A stretch of DNA of 64,000 bases from Sphingomonas sp. JC676 (GTDB lineage: Bacteria; Pseudomonadota; Alphaproteobacteria; Sphingomonadales; Sphingomonadaceae), in contig NZ_JACTGR010000003.1 in the NCBI RefSeq assembly GCF_014489075.1, positions 262,501 to 326,500 on the forward strand. Direction: 5' to 3'. Both the position numbers and the translations under genes were made by a program. A model generated the notes under the pieces. That model made no database searches and was not told the origin of the DNA. It saw only the letters and a program-made list of their open reading frames with translations. Positions 1 to 9,928 of this stretch are shown here, one piece after another (the first letter of the stretch is position 1; every line of letters begins with the position of its first letter).

Positions 1-1221
1 CGGCATGCGCAGCGCCAGCTCTTCGGCATGCTGATCCTCTTGAACCTCGGGCTCGGCGCGATCCAGTTCGCCGCCGCGCCGCTCGCCGCGGCCTATTATC
101 GCCAGCCGATGGTGACCGATCTGCTGCGCGTGCAGGCTCTGCTCTATATCGCGACGCCGTTCATCGCCCTCCCCTATGCCTTGCTCGCCCGCGAGATGGA
201 TTTCCGCAAACAGGCGCAGGTGAACTTCGTCTCCGCCGCGGCCGGCGCGCTTGCCGCGCTCGGCGGCGCGCTCGCGGGATGGGGCGTATGGACGCTGGTC
301 GCCGCGCCCATCGCTTTGTTCAGTGTCCGTGCGATCGGGATGACCTTGGCCGCGCGCTCATTGATGTGGCCGAGCTTCAACTTCCGCGGCGCCGGTGACA
401 TGGCGCGATTCGGCGCGGTCATGGCGACGGGCCAGATTTTCTGGTTCCTGCAGAGCCAGGCCGATGTGTTCATCGCCGGCCGCCAGTTCGATGCGCACAC
501 CTTGGGTATCTATACGACCAGCCTGTTCCTAACCCAGATCTTCGTCTCGAAGTTCGTGCCGCCGCTCAACGAGGTCGCCTTCTCCGCTTATGCGCGGCTG
601 AAGGACGATCGCGCCGCCGTCGGCAAGGCATTCGTCAAGGGCGCGCAGATCATCATGGTGGTGGCGATGCCCTTCTATATGGGTCTCGCCGCGACGTCCG
701 ATCCGTTGGTCCAGGTCGTGCTCGGCCCCAAATGGATGGAGGCCGCCCCGATCGTCCATTGGCTCGCGCTCGCCATGCCGATGATGACGATGCAGACGCT
801 GTTCGCCCCCGCGAGCGACGCCTGCGGCCGTCCGGGAATCAGCGCGCGCAACGCCGCGACCGGCGCCGCATTGCTTCCGGTTGCGTTTCTCGTCGGAATC
901 CAATGGGGCATTCAGGGGCTGATCGCGGCCTGGTTCGTCTCCTATCCGCTCTATCTGGCGATCTGCACTTGGCGGACGCTGCCGGTGATTGGCGTCCGGT
1001 TGCGCACACTTGTCGAGGCGATCGCGGCGCCGGTGCTCGCGGCCGCGGCGATGGGCCTGCTGGTCGCCAGCGTCGATCATTTGTTGCCGCAGATGGCGCC
1101 GCTCGCCCGGCTCGGTATTCTCATCGTCACCGGCGCCGCGGCCTATGGCGCGCTGCTCCTCCTCTTCGCGCGCGCTATGCTGGTCGAAGTGATCGCGCTC
1201 GTCCGCAATCGGGCGGGCTAG
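1..1221 (+). CDS. Lipopolysaccharide/oligosaccharide flippase (MATE/Wzx-like), 5' end missing
   Basis: The frame is open from the first base, so the gene starts upstream of the window; the first internal ATG is at 28. About 406 residues remain, made of repeated hydrophobic segments typical of Wzx/RfbX-type polysaccharide flippases, with a YYRQP stretch followed by a long loop carrying LLAREMDFRKQAQ. Such proteins move lipid-linked sugars across the inner membrane for exopolysaccharide or LPS assembly. No glycosyltransferase neighbour is visible because the upstream DNA is outside the window, so the substrate is unknown. It ends at TAG, followed about 20 bases later by a strong hairpin. Family call is fairly sure; pathway is not. 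Confidence 0.8.
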   Translation, partial: RHAQRQLFGMLILLNLGLGAIQFAAAPLAAAYYRQPMVTDLLRVQALLYIATPFIALPYALLAREMDFRKQAQVNFVSAAAGALAALGGALAGWGVWTLVAAPIALFSVRAIGMTLAARSLMWPSFNFRGAGDMARFGAVMATGQIFWFLQSQADVFIAGRQFDAHTLGIYTTSLFLTQIFVSKFVPPLNEVAFSAYARLKDDRAAVGKAFVKGAQIIMVVAMPFYMGLAATSDPLVQVVLGPKWMEAAPIVHWLALAMPMMTMQTLFAPASDACGRPGISARNAATGAALLPVAFLVGIQWGIQGLIAAWFVSYPLYLAICTWRTLPVIGVRLRTLVEAIAAPVLAAAAMGLLVASVDHLLPQMAPLARLGILIVTGAAAYGALLLLFARAMLVEVIALVRNRAG

Positions 1222-1240
1222 GGCGCGTCTCTCCAATATC

Positions 1241-1270
1241 TCGTCATCCCGGCGAAAGCCGGGATGACGA
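1241..1270. repeat. Palindromic intergenic repeat; possible terminator
   Basis: A perfect 13-bp stem (TCGTCATCCCGGC with its complement) closes a GAAA loop just after the flippase stop. The sequence resembles the short dispersed GC-rich palindromes common between genes in sphingomonads. No T-run follows, so it may stabilise mRNA 3' ends as much as terminate transcription. The remaining 215 bases to the CBS gene hold no gene I can support. Confidence 0.65.
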
Positions 1271-1485
1271 AGGTGAAATCGGCAGCCCCTGCCTTGCAAT
1301 GTAGGATTTCAAAAGCGATCGAAGGACCCGCTCTTTCTCATCGTTGAACCCTCCGAAAACCGCATTTTTCGGGAAGGAAGGATTTTCCACATAGCAGGTG
1401 TCAACCGTGTCAACTTGAACGCGTCGACCCACTGCTCCGGTGGCCCCGGAACCCCTGATTTCAGCCGTCTCCGTTCGCAGTTCGG

Positions 1486-1914
1486 CTAGACCGCTTGGAT
1501 ATAGGCCCGCATCGCCTCGGCTTCGGATTCGATCTTGTCGATCCGGTACTTCACCAGGTCACCGATCGAGATGAAGCCGACGATCTTGTCGCCGTCGACC
1601 ACCGGCAGATGGCGCACCCGACGCCGCGTCATCAGCGCCAGCGCGCCCAGCGCGGTCTCGGCCGGGGTGACCGTGATCGCCGGCGCCGTCATCACCTGGC
1701 TGACCGTTCGATCGAGCGCCGCCGTCCCGAATTCCTCGAGGCAATGGATCACGTCGCGTTCGGAAAAGATGCCGGCGATCGTGTCGCCGTCGAGCACCGG
1801 CACCGCGCCGATTCGTCGCCCCGCCAACAATGTCACTGCTTCGGCCACGGTCCGATCGGCGCTGATCGACACCACTTCATGGCCTTTGCCCCCCAGGATC
1901 GCTGCGATAGTCAC
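1486..1914 (-). CDS. CBS-domain pair protein
   Basis: A 142-residue protein made almost entirely of two CBS domains (about residues 8-60 and 75-130). The repeated signatures AVPVLDGDTIAGIFSERDV and HLPVVDGDKIVGFISIGDLV are visible. Stand-alone CBS pairs usually bind adenine nucleotides and act as energy or redox sensors; the partner cannot be told from sequence. The start is GTG at 1914. A divergent small membrane protein begins at 1980, so the 65 bases between them probably carry both promoters. Confidence 0.9.
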   Translation of the reverse strand: MTIAAILGGKGHEVVSISADRTVAEAVTLLAGRRIGAVPVLDGDTIAGIFSERDVIHCLEEFGTAALDRTVSQVMTAPAITVTPAETALGALALMTRRRVRHLPVVDGDKIVGFISIGDLVKYRIDKIESEAEAMRAYIQAV

Positions 1915-1979
1915 CGCTTATCTCCGCATACGGGTTCAGGCGATTGTTTCTCCCATGATTCGCGCCCAATTGCAAAGCC

Positions 1980-2291
1980 ATGGATGACCGGCGCGCCAAC
2001 GACGGACCGGGTCTCGACGACCCCGAATATGCGGCTTTTGCCTGGGGCCGCTATCGCCGAATCCTGGGCTGGATGGCGCTCGTCTCGCTGCTCACCGTCG
2101 GCCTCGCCGAACTGGCGCTCTACTGGTCGATGGGCGAGTTGCAGATCGTCACCGCGATCGCCACTTTCTTCGGCGTGTTCCTGACGATGATGCTCGCCGC
2201 CGCGCTGATGGGGCTGATGTTCCTGAGCTCGGGCACCGGGCATGACGAACAGGTCGAGGATCCGCTGAAGGGCGAGGTGGATATCGATTAA
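1980..2291 (+). CDS. Small inner-membrane protein, unknown function
   Basis: A 103-residue protein with an acidic N-terminus and two clear membrane segments (roughly residues 30-50 and 56-82), ending in an acidic tail. I recognise no functional motif. Its stop codon overlaps by 4 bases the stop region of the convergent DUF4139 gene, so the two transcripts must overlap at their 3' ends. It is divergent from the CBS gene. Likely a conserved sphingomonad membrane protein; function unknown. Confidence 0.65.
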   Translation: MDDRRANDGPGLDDPEYAAFAWGRYRRILGWMALVSLLTVGLAELALYWSMGELQIVTAIATFFGVFLTMMLAAALMGLMFLSSGTGHDEQVEDPLKGEVDID

Positions 2292-3847
2292 TCGACGATC
2301 CGCGTCAGCCGATAGCGCAGCGTCGCGGTGCCGTTTGCCGGCACGCGAACCGCCCAGAGCGTGCGGCCATTCTTGCGCCCGAGACGCGCCGAACGCGGCT
2401 CGAGGCGATAGGTCGTGCTGTCAAAGTCCAGCATGGCCTCGAAGCTGACCGGCCATGGGTTCGCATTGCTCACCGAATAGACGAAGTCGCTCGAACGTTG
2501 TGCGGCTCCCTCGTCCTGCCTCTCGACTTCCTGCCCCAGCACATGGACCTGGGTGGCCTCGCCGACGGTCACGTCGACATCCTCGCCTACGGCCTTGTCG
2601 GGCAGATAGCCCAGGCCGGACAGCGCGTCGGTCGCTCCCAGCGGCTCGAACACCGCGACGGGTCCGGCGGGAAGCGCCACCCCCAGCCCGTCCTCGCGCT
2701 TGTTGCGCGCGCGCAGGGTCAATCGAACCGGCGTCTCCTCGTCAGGATCGACGGCATCCAGATCGGCGGCATAGACGATGGCCACCTTGACGCCCGGCTT
2801 GTCGTACATCGCGACCTGCTTCTGCGCATTCGACGCGATCGTGGTCGCGATCGGCATGCGATAGAGCTTCAGATCGCCGAGATCCTCGCCCTGGACGGTG
2901 ACGGGCGTGGACATGAAGCCCATTCTTCGCATGCCGGTCACGACGATTTCACCAATCCCGTCCTGCGTGTCGACCATCCCGGCTTGCATGGCCGGGGCAA
3001 CCATGGCGAGAACCGGGCGGTAGAAGCAGCGAAACGTCAGCCGTTGCTCCTGTCGCCCGGCATAATTCCGCTCATCTTCGCGATTGAGCTTGCCTGCGAC
3101 GACCGCCATTTCGGCATCTATAAAGCTGGTCGGATCGCTATTCGCCAGCGTCACCCATGCGGTGAGATCGGCCCGCTCGCCGCCGTCGCGCATCCGGACC
3201 ACATAGTTGGTCTGCCAGTCGAACCCCCAGGAAAGATAGGACAGGGTCAGGGTCACGGTGGCGGGCGCGGGCGAATCGGTCTCGATCGACAAGGTCGGCC
3301 GCGCGGGCAAACCGGGCGGCACGCCGTCATAGACCGGCTCTTCCGCGAGCGACCCGCAATTCACTGCCTCGAACCCGTCCTTGGTCTGCAGGATGGCCGC
3401 GCCGTCGGGCCCGGAGCGGATGATAGCCCACTCCTCGCGAACTTCCCCGGTCTTGCGGTTGGTCCGGCGCAAGGTCACCGGCCGGCCGAGCGCACGCGCG
3501 TAAAGGTTGCGCGGCGAGAGCAGGTCGGCGTCCAGATTCTTCTCGCGGACGCCCGCCGGCAATCCGGTGACGATCGCGCTTTCCGGCAGCATCCCGCCTG
3601 CGACGCCTTCGAACCGGATCACCGCGCGCCCCGCGGGAATCGTCACGGTCCGCCGCTCGGTGACCAGCGCATAGCCTTGCAGCCAGTCGAGATTCATCGC
3701 CTCGTCGGATCCGCGCTCTTCCGCACGATAAATGGTGACGGATACTGCTTCCGTCTTGTCGGAGGTGACGATCGCCTGCGCCGCAGCCGGCCCGGCAGCG
3801 CCCAGCGCGGCCCCGAGGATCAACCCGATCAAGCCCGGCCGACCCAT
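2288..3847 (-). CDS. DUF4139 domain-containing secreted protein (copy B)
   Basis: A 519-residue protein with a signal peptide (ending near GPAAAQA, residues 18-24) and a DUF4139-type body. Seen features are an early TIYRAEERGS stretch, the LSYLSWGFDWQTNYVV core around residue 215, and the C-terminal motif ending TLRYRLTRIVD. DUF4139 proteins are exported beta-rich proteins without an assigned reaction. A region near residues 300-320 (IGEIVVTGMRR) resembles a TonB-box-like phrase, which is odd here and may be coincidence. It lies 7 bases downstream of a paralogue and is surely cotranscribed with it. Confidence 0.85.
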   Translation of the reverse strand: MGRPGLIGLILGAALGAAGPAAAQAIVTSDKTEAVSVTIYRAEERGSDEAMNLDWLQGYALVTERRTVTIPAGRAVIRFEGVAGGMLPESAIVTGLPAGVREKNLDADLLSPRNLYARALGRPVTLRRTNRKTGEVREEWAIIRSGPDGAAILQTKDGFEAVNCGSLAEEPVYDGVPPGLPARPTLSIETDSPAPATVTLTLSYLSWGFDWQTNYVVRMRDGGERADLTAWVTLANSDPTSFIDAEMAVVAGKLNREDERNYAGRQEQRLTFRCFYRPVLAMVAPAMQAGMVDTQDGIGEIVVTGMRRMGFMSTPVTVQGEDLGDLKLYRMPIATTIASNAQKQVAMYDKPGVKVAIVYAADLDAVDPDEETPVRLTLRARNKREDGLGVALPAGPVAVFEPLGATDALSGLGYLPDKAVGEDVDVTVGEATQVHVLGQEVERQDEGAAQRSSDFVYSVSNANPWPVSFEAMLDFDSTTYRLEPRSARLGRKNGRTLWAVRVPANGTATLRYRLTRIVD

Positions 3848-3854
3848 CGCCGGC

Positions 3855-5333
3855 TCAGTAGCGCGTGTCGAAATCGGCGGTCAGCACCGTCTCGCCATTG
3901 GCCGGAACGGTGACTTGCCACGCCCGCTCGTCGACCGAACGCCGGCTGCCCTTGATGCTCTCATTGGGCACCCGCGTATCGTGCCACCAATTGTCGAGGC
4001 CGCCCTGCACCACCTCGACAGTCACTGGAGTCGGCCGGGCATTGGTGATGCGATAGCGCATGCTGGTCCGCCAATAGATCACGGCGCGTTCCCAGGTTTC
4101 CTCGCGGACCACGCCCGAGCCGTCGGTAATGCGGAAGCGCGCGGTGCGTTGCCATTCGCCGCTGTCGATTCGGGCACGCTTCTCGACCGTCGGCTGGATC
4201 TTCACGTCGAACGCCTCGCCGGTCTTGAGCGCAAGATCCGATCCCATCGGCGTATGCGGGATGGCGTTCTCGCCGATGAATTGCGGCTGGCCGCGCGCAT
4301 CGCGCATGTAGACGCGCACCGTACCGGCCGGCAGCGCATCGCCCAGCCCGCCCGAGCGCGAGGAGGAGAAGCGCAGCACGGTATCGACGCTCACCGCCTC
4401 GTTCGCGCTGCCGAGCCAATCGTTGCGATAGAAATAGCCCTTGCTCGCCGGCGCGCCCGACACGTCGAGGAAGCTCACCTGCTTCTGCTGCGCGTTGGCG
4501 ATCGTCGTGCGGCCTTCGATCGGATAGACATAATAGTCGCCGAGCCGCTCGCGATTGGCACTTTCGGTACCCGGGCGATTGCCCGAGGGCCGGGGCGGCG
4601 AATAGCGATCGCGATTGTCCTGCTGCCCGCCCACCGCGCCGGCGACCAGCAGCGTGCGCGCATTGGGAAAGCTGGTGCCGCTATTGTTTCTCAGCGTGAT
4701 CCAGCCCTGGACATCGATCTTGCCTGCCCCTTCATCGAACAGTGCGACATAATCGGCGGCCCAGCCAAAGCCCCTCGAGAGATAGCTCAGCGTCACCGGG
4801 CGGGACCCGGACCGCGCGGCATCGAGCGTTACCGACAGTGTCGGCCGCGCGCGCAGATTGGGCGGAAGCGACGGAAAGACCACCCGCGCACCCATCCCGC
4901 CCAGCACCTCGATCCGATCGCCGATGCGAACGATCGTGCCGCCGTTATTGGCCAGCACCTGCGCGCTCTCGCGCGTCTCGGCGCCGGTGGCGGGGTTGGT
5001 GCGGACCAGCGACACGGTCTGGCCGACCGATTTGTCCATCAGCTTGTCGGGCGAAAGCAGGTCATAATCGAAATTCTGCTCGACGATGCCTGCACCTTCC
5101 GTCGACAGGGTGACGGTCTCTGGCCGGATCTGGGCGGAAACGTCGGGGAATTCCTGGCGCGCGCGGCCCTTGGGCAGCGTCAGCGTGCGCATGTCCTGCA
5201 CGAGCGCAAGATCATTGTTGTAGATGGTGACCGAGACATCGCCCTGCGCACTCTGCTCCGGAGACGGCACCGCCGCCGTCTGCGCTTGTGCGGCGAACGG
5301 TGCGCCCACAAGAACGAGTGCCCACAAACGCAT
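3855..5333 (-). CDS. DUF4139 domain-containing secreted protein (copy A)
   Basis: A 492-residue paralogue of the next gene, with signal peptide MRLWALVLVGAPFAAQAQ. Shared landmarks are VTIYNNDLALVQD near the N-terminus, LLSPDKLMDKSVGQTVSLVR, LSYLSRGFGWAADYVALF in the middle, and the closing ANGETVLTADFDTRY. This copy starts the two-gene operon; ATG at 5333 follows a short leader. No enzyme motif is recognised. Family membership is sure; role (perhaps envelope associated) is unknown. Confidence 0.85.
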   Translation of the reverse strand: MRLWALVLVGAPFAAQAQTAAVPSPEQSAQGDVSVTIYNNDLALVQDMRTLTLPKGRARQEFPDVSAQIRPETVTLSTEGAGIVEQNFDYDLLSPDKLMDKSVGQTVSLVRTNPATGAETRESAQVLANNGGTIVRIGDRIEVLGGMGARVVFPSLPPNLRARPTLSVTLDAARSGSRPVTLSYLSRGFGWAADYVALFDEGAGKIDVQGWITLRNNSGTSFPNARTLLVAGAVGGQQDNRDRYSPPRPSGNRPGTESANRERLGDYYVYPIEGRTTIANAQQKQVSFLDVSGAPASKGYFYRNDWLGSANEAVSVDTVLRFSSSRSGGLGDALPAGTVRVYMRDARGQPQFIGENAIPHTPMGSDLALKTGEAFDVKIQPTVEKRARIDSGEWQRTARFRITDGSGVVREETWERAVIYWRTSMRYRITNARPTPVTVEVVQGGLDNWWHDTRVPNESIKGSRRSVDERAWQVTVPANGETVLTADFDTRY

Positions 5334-5436
5334 GGCATCCTCCCCCGATAGTCTCAGGGAAGGATGCTAGCAGGTTGCGCCGCAAGGGCTAGTCTGTCTT
5401 GAAATCGTCATTCCGGCAGGCGCCGGGACTACCTAA

Positions 5437-6267
5437 TCAGGAAGTCGAAACCTCGGCATCGTCGCTCTTGGCACGACGGCGGCGCGGCTTCTTGGGTGCC
5501 TCTTCGCTCGTCTCGGCAGCGGCTTCGATGCCGAACGCGGGCGGCAACACCGCGACGTCGATCACATGCGGCGCTTCGGCCTCGACGGCTTCGTCGCGGC
5601 GAGGGCGACCGCGACGGCGCGGGGCGCGGTCCTGCGCTTCCTCGCTACCGGCTTCGAAAGTCTCGGCCGGCGCGGCTTCGGCATATTGGCTGTTGCCGTT
5701 CGCATATCCAGTGGGGCGGCCATTGCGGCGATCGTCACGCGGCTCGCGCGCCTCACGCGGCTCGCGGGCTTCGCGCGGCTCGCGGGCTTCCCGGTCGTCG
5801 CGATTGCCACGGGCCTCGCGGTCGTCGCGGTTGCCGCGATTCTCGCGCGGCTCGCGATTGTCTCGCGGCTGCTGAGGCTGCTGCTGACGCGGCTCCTGAT
5901 AGTCGCGATCCTCGCGATTGCCATCGGCCTCGAAATCGAAATCCTCGTCCTGATCCTCATCGTCGCGCGGGCGGCGATTCTGGTTCTGGTTCGCATTCGG
6001 ATTCTGCTCCTCGAAGCGCGAGCGGGTTTCGCTCAGCACCCGGAAATAGTGATCCGCGAACTGGAAATAATATTCAGAGTTGACCCGATCGCCCTGCATC
6101 TGCGCATCGCGGGCGAGGTTCTTGTACTTCTCGAGCAGTTGAGCAGCATTACCGCGGGCGCGATTGTCGATACGATTACCGTTGTCGCGCTGATTGGGGT
6201 TGCCCCCACGCTGCTGTTGCTGACCGCCACGACCGCGACGGCGGCCGTTTGCCTGACGATTGTTCAT
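5437..6267 (-). CDS. DUF4167 domain-containing protein with Arg/Asp/Glu repeats
   Basis: A 276-residue protein. Residues 1-35 are an Arg/Gly/Gln/Asn-rich tail, followed by the conserved DUF4167 block (NAAQLLEKYKNLARDAQMQG, then SEYYFQFADHYFRVL). The rest is low complexity with repeated RDDREA / EPREAR units and a lysine/arginine-rich end. The family is alphaproteobacterial and looks nucleic-acid binding, but no role is proven. The ATG at 6267 is preferred over a TTG one codon upstream. It lies downstream of prmC-prfA-hisS on the same strand, separated by 261 bases. Confidence 0.85.
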   Translation of the reverse strand: MNNRQANGRRRGRGGQQQQRGGNPNQRDNGNRIDNRARGNAAQLLEKYKNLARDAQMQGDRVNSEYYFQFADHYFRVLSETRSRFEEQNPNANQNQNRRPRDDEDQDEDFDFEADGNREDRDYQEPRQQQPQQPRDNREPRENRGNRDDREARGNRDDREAREPREAREPREAREPRDDRRNGRPTGYANGNSQYAEAAPAETFEAGSEEAQDRAPRRRGRPRRDEAVEAEAPHVIDVAVLPPAFGIEAAAETSEEAPKKPRRRRAKSDDAEVSTS

Positions 6268-6528
6268 CAAGGTCTGTTTGTCCTGTCCTACAAAGCCGTC
6301 CGTCGGTCCATCATGGGTTCCGGATGCAAGTTACATTTGCGGGGCGCGCCGGATGTCTCCAGCGCTTCCCGCCTGCCACGGCTGCCGGACTGCAGCAGCT
6401 CACATGACCATGGAGTGGGCTATAGCCCTATTTTCAACAACTTGGTTGAAAGTGCCTCGCCCCGGCGCCGTTCTTAGCCCGTGCAGCATCAATCTCCAAG
6501 CAGAAATATGTGACGTTTTGATGCGATT

Positions 6529-7341
6529 TCAAGTGAGCCGTATCGCACGGGGACGCCCGCCGAGATCCTTATACACGGTCGGGCCCAGACCGGAATTGCG
6601 GGCTATTGCGGATACCGCCTCGGCCTGGGTCCAGCCGATCTCGACAATCGCCGCGCCGCCCGGCTCCAGCAGCCCTGGCAGATCGGGAATCATGCGGCGA
6701 TAATCGTCGAGTCCGTCGGCTCCGGCGAACAGCGCGGCGGCAGGTTCGTAGCGGCGAACATCCTCGGGCAATGCCTCATCCGTCCCGATATAGGGCGGGT
6801 TGGCAAGGATCAGGTCGAAGCGCGAATCCAGGCCCTCCCCCCAATCGCCTGGAACGAACAGGGCGCGGTCCGCCATGCCGAGACGCTCGGCATTCTTACG
6901 CGCATAGACAAGCGCCTGCTCCGACTGGTCGACCCCCAGGCCCTTCGCATCGGGCCAATGGTCCAGCGCCGCCAGCAGCAACGTGCCGGGTCCGGTTCCC
7001 AAATCGAGTATCGAAACCGGCGCCCGATCCCCGAACCACTCGATCGCAGCCTCGATCAGCGTCTCGCTGTCGGGCCGCGGTACCAGCGCGCCGGGACCGA
7101 CCTGCAACTCGATCGTCCAGAACGCCCGGCTGCCAGTGATGTACGCCACCGGCTCGTGCGCCAGGCGTCGCGCGACCTGCGCCTCGAAAACATCAGGCAC
7201 CGGATCGTCGAGCCGCCGCAGAAGCAGTTCATCGCGCGACACGCCCAGCGCATGCGCCATCAGCAGCTCGGCATCGAGCCGCGGCGTGTCGCTGACATTG
7301 GCAAGACGCTGGGCAGCGACGGCAAGCGCCGCGCGAATCAT
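6529..7341 (-). CDS. prmC: Release factor glutamine N5-methyltransferase PrmC
   Basis: A 270-residue class I methyltransferase. It methylates the glutamine of the GGQ motif in release factors RF1 and RF2. The SAM-binding DLGTGPG sits at residues 113-119 and the catalytic NPPY at 181-184; the N-terminal helical domain recognises the release factor. Its ATG overlaps the prfA stop by 4 bases, so enzyme and substrate are translationally coupled. Length is normal. Confidence 0.96.
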   Translation of the reverse strand: MIRAALAVAAQRLANVSDTPRLDAELLMAHALGVSRDELLLRRLDDPVPDVFEAQVARRLAHEPVAYITGSRAFWTIELQVGPGALVPRPDSETLIEAAIEWFGDRAPVSILDLGTGPGTLLLAALDHWPDAKGLGVDQSEQALVYARKNAERLGMADRALFVPGDWGEGLDSRFDLILANPPYIGTDEALPEDVRRYEPAAALFAGADGLDDYRRMIPDLPGLLEPGGAAIVEIGWTQAEAVSAIARNSGLGPTVYKDLGGRPRAIRLT

Positions 7342-8411
7342 GAATCGAGCTGCGCCAGCCGGTCGGCCTCGTCCTGCGCGATCAGCGCGCCGATCAACTC
7401 GTCCATCTCGCCTTCCAATATCTCGGGCAGGCGATGCAGCGTCAGATTGATGCGGTGGTCGGTCACCCGGCCCTGCGGGAAATTATAGGTGCGAATGCGC
7501 TCCGAACGATCGCCCGATCCGACCATCGACTTGCGCGCGCCGGCCCGCTCGGCATGGAGCCGCTCGCGTTCCTGCTCGTACAGGCGGGTGCGCAGCACCT
7601 TCATCGCCTTGGCCTTGTTCTTGTGCTGCGATTTCTCGTCCTGCTGGATCACGACGAGGCCCGTCGGGATATGGACGATGCGCACCGCCGAATCGGTCGT
7701 GTTGACCGATTGGCCGCCCGGGCCCGACGAGCGATAGATGTCGATGCGCAGATCCTTGTCGTCGATCTTGACGTCGACTTCCTCGGCCTCGGGCAGCACT
7801 GCGACGGTGGCGGCGGAGGTATGGATGCGCCCGCCCGCCTCGGTCGCGGGCACGCGCTGGACGCGGTGGACCCCGCTTTCGAACTTGAGCCGGGCGAACA
7901 CGCCCTTGCCCTCGACCGAGGCGATCGCTTCCTTGAACCCGCCCGAGTCCGAAGCCGAGGACGAGATAAGCTCGACCCGCCAGCCCTGCCGCTCGGCATA
8001 TTTCTGATACATGCGGAACAGGTCCCCGGCGAACAAGGCCGCCTCGTCCCCGCCCGTGCCGGCGCGGATCTCGAGCATCGCCGCGCGCTCGTCGGCCGCG
8101 TCGCGCGGCAGCAGCGCCAGCGCCAGGCCACGTTCCGCCTGCGGAAGCCGCTCGCGGATCGCGGCGAGTTCCTCGCGCGCCATCTCGCGCAGATCGGCAT
8201 CGCCATCGGTTTCCATGCCGGTGAGCGTCTCGACTTCCTCGCGCAGCCGCCGCACCTCGCCAGCCGCTTTCGCGACAGGCTCGACCTCCGCATATTCCTT
8301 GGAGACCTGGACGAACCTGTCGCCCGACAAGTCGCCGGTCGCCATCAGCGCCTGCAACTCATCCCGCCGCGCCTCGATCGCGGCGATGCGGTCTGCGGGG
8401 ATGCTGGTCAT
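7338..8411 (-). CDS. prfA: Peptide chain release factor 1
   Basis: A 357-residue class I release factor that ends translation at UAA and UAG. The PAT tripeptide that distinguishes RF1 from RF2 is at residues 188-190, and the GGQ that triggers peptidyl-tRNA hydrolysis is at 232-234. The start ATG overlaps the hisS stop by 4 bases and the 3' end overlaps prmC by 4 bases, giving a tight hisS-prfA-prmC operon. Confidence 0.97.
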   Translation of the reverse strand: MTSIPADRIAAIEARRDELQALMATGDLSGDRFVQVSKEYAEVEPVAKAAGEVRRLREEVETLTGMETDGDADLREMAREELAAIRERLPQAERGLALALLPRDAADERAAMLEIRAGTGGDEAALFAGDLFRMYQKYAERQGWRVELISSSASDSGGFKEAIASVEGKGVFARLKFESGVHRVQRVPATEAGGRIHTSAATVAVLPEAEEVDVKIDDKDLRIDIYRSSGPGGQSVNTTDSAVRIVHIPTGLVVIQQDEKSQHKNKAKAMKVLRTRLYEQERERLHAERAGARKSMVGSGDRSERIRTYNFPQGRVTDHRINLTLHRLPEILEGEMDELIGALIAQDEADRLAQLDS

Positions 8412-9652
8412 GCGGTCGCCAGGCCCCGAAGCACCTCTTCCACGCGCACGTGCGCATCGGAAGCCTTCGCAGCTCGAGTATTAACGACAATTTTGTCGTC
8501 CCGAACGCCAATGGCCACAAGTGTCGTCGCGAGAATCTTGGCCGCCTTATCATAGCGTTTCTTCGGCGATCCGGTCGCGATCATGTCTGCTGAAAGGCCA
8601 TTTTCGCGAAGCAGCTTGAGCGCGCGAAACCCGGTACCGATCGCCCGGTCGTCTTCGATCGCAATAATGACGTCCTGCTGCTCCGTCACCGGCTCATCAA
8701 TCAGCATCGCCAGCCGCTCGACGCCCGCAGCCCAGCCCACACCCGGCGTCTCGGGTCCACCCAGCGAGCCGATCAGCCCGTCATACCGTCCGCCCGCGAG
8801 CACGGTGCCCTGCGCGCCCAGCCGATCGGTAACGAACTCGAACGCGGTGTGCCGATAATAGTCGAGCCCGCGCACCAGTCGCGCATTGCGCGTCCAGGCA
8901 ACGCCCGCCGCGTCGAGCCCGTCGGTCACCGCCTTGAAGAAAGCCCCGGCTTCCTCGGTCAGGAATGCGTCGATCCCCGGTGCGCTATCGGCGATCGGCC
9001 GGTCGCGCGGGTCCTTCGAATCGAGGATGCGCAGCGGATTCTTCTCCAGCCGCGTCTGGCTGTCCTCGGACAGTTCCTCGCGATGCTTTTCGAAATGCGC
9101 GACCAGCGCGGTGCGCCACGCATCGCGCGTCTCGGCATCGCCCAGCGTGTTGAGCTGCAGCGTCACGCCCTCGGCGATGCCCAGCTCGTGCAGCAGCTGG
9201 TCCGCCAGCACGAGCAGTTCGACATCCGCCGCGGGCTCGGCTGCGCCGATGATCTCGGCATCGATCTGGTGGAACTGGCGGAACCGCCCCTTTTGCGGCC
9301 GCTCGTAGCGGAACACCGCGCCGCTCGTGACAAGCTTCATCGGCGCATGCTGCTGCCAGCCCTCGGTGATGAAGGCCCGAGCGATGCCGGCGGTGAATTC
9401 GGGGCGCAGCGTGATAGAGTCACCGCCGCGATCCTCGAAGGTATACATTTCCTTCGAGACAACGTCGCTGGTCTCACCCATCGAGCGGGCGAACACGCCG
9501 GTCGCTTCGAACACCGGGATTTCCACCCGTTGGAAGCAATAGAGCCGGCGCACCCAGTCGAACTTCTCGAGCACGGTCGCGAAGCGCCTTTGCTCGTCGC
9601 CGAAAATGTCCTGGGTGCCCCGGATCCGCTTGGGGGTTTCGATACGTGCCAT
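8408..9652 (-). CDS. hisS: Histidyl-tRNA synthetase
   Basis: A 414-residue class II aminoacyl-tRNA synthetase that charges tRNA-His. Visible are motif 2 ([18 protein letters not shown]), the histidine-binding [15 protein letters not shown] segment, motif 3 ([13 protein letters not shown]), and a C-terminal anticodon-binding domain. The enzyme is first in the minus-strand operon with prfA and prmC and is divergent from the efflux operon across 276 bases. Confidence 0.97.
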   Translation of the reverse strand: MARIETPKRIRGTQDIFGDEQRRFATVLEKFDWVRRLYCFQRVEIPVFEATGVFARSMGETSDVVSKEMYTFEDRGGDSITLRPEFTAGIARAFITEGWQQHAPMKLVTSGAVFRYERPQKGRFRQFHQIDAEIIGAAEPAADVELLVLADQLLHELGIAEGVTLQLNTLGDAETRDAWRTALVAHFEKHREELSEDSQTRLEKNPLRILDSKDPRDRPIADSAPGIDAFLTEEAGAFFKAVTDGLDAAGVAWTRNARLVRGLDYYRHTAFEFVTDRLGAQGTVLAGGRYDGLIGSLGGPETPGVGWAAGVERLAMLIDEPVTEQQDVIIAIEDDRAIGTGFRALKLLRENGLSADMIATGSPKKRYDKAAKILATTLVAIGVRDDKIVVNTRAAKASDAHVRVEEVLRGLATA

Positions 9653-9928
9653 CGCCGCGCGATTAGGCGCGTTCGGCGGCTATCGCAACGCACGAGATCA
9701 AGCGCGCGAGAAAGTGCGGCCTCGGCAGCGATTGGCCTCCCGTGTCTGAGCTTTATGCGCCAAGCATCTCCGGTCGCGCTCGAAATCTGAACGGCCGCTA
9801 TGCTAACCCCGGTCTTTCGCGTTTCCGAGATATTTCTCCTGTGGAACGAGCGAAACTGCATGCCTATGAGCGAGTTTCGCATTGACCTGCGCTCCCGGCC
9901 TCTGGGTGCGCGCTGAGCGGGTTCTTGA
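9653..9928. other. Divergent intergenic region between hisS and RND operon
   Basis: These 276 bases separate two divergent operons and should contain both promoters. I find no convincing operator palindrome and no reading frame with a protein-like sequence. No TetR-type regulator gene lies next to the pump, so its control must come from elsewhere. Confidence 0.5.

Noticed and set aside
1244..1432. A 62-codon minus-strand frame between flippase and CBS genes
   Set aside because: Its end lies in a dispersed palindrome and no feature of a real protein is visible.
2890..2960. TonB-box-like phrase in a DUF4139 protein
   Set aside because: It is in the middle of an exported protein without barrel features, so the match is probably accidental.
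5740..5860. CRISPR-like short repeats
   Set aside because: These are codon-level repeats encoding the Arg/Asp/Glu tail of the DUF4167 protein; there are no spacers.
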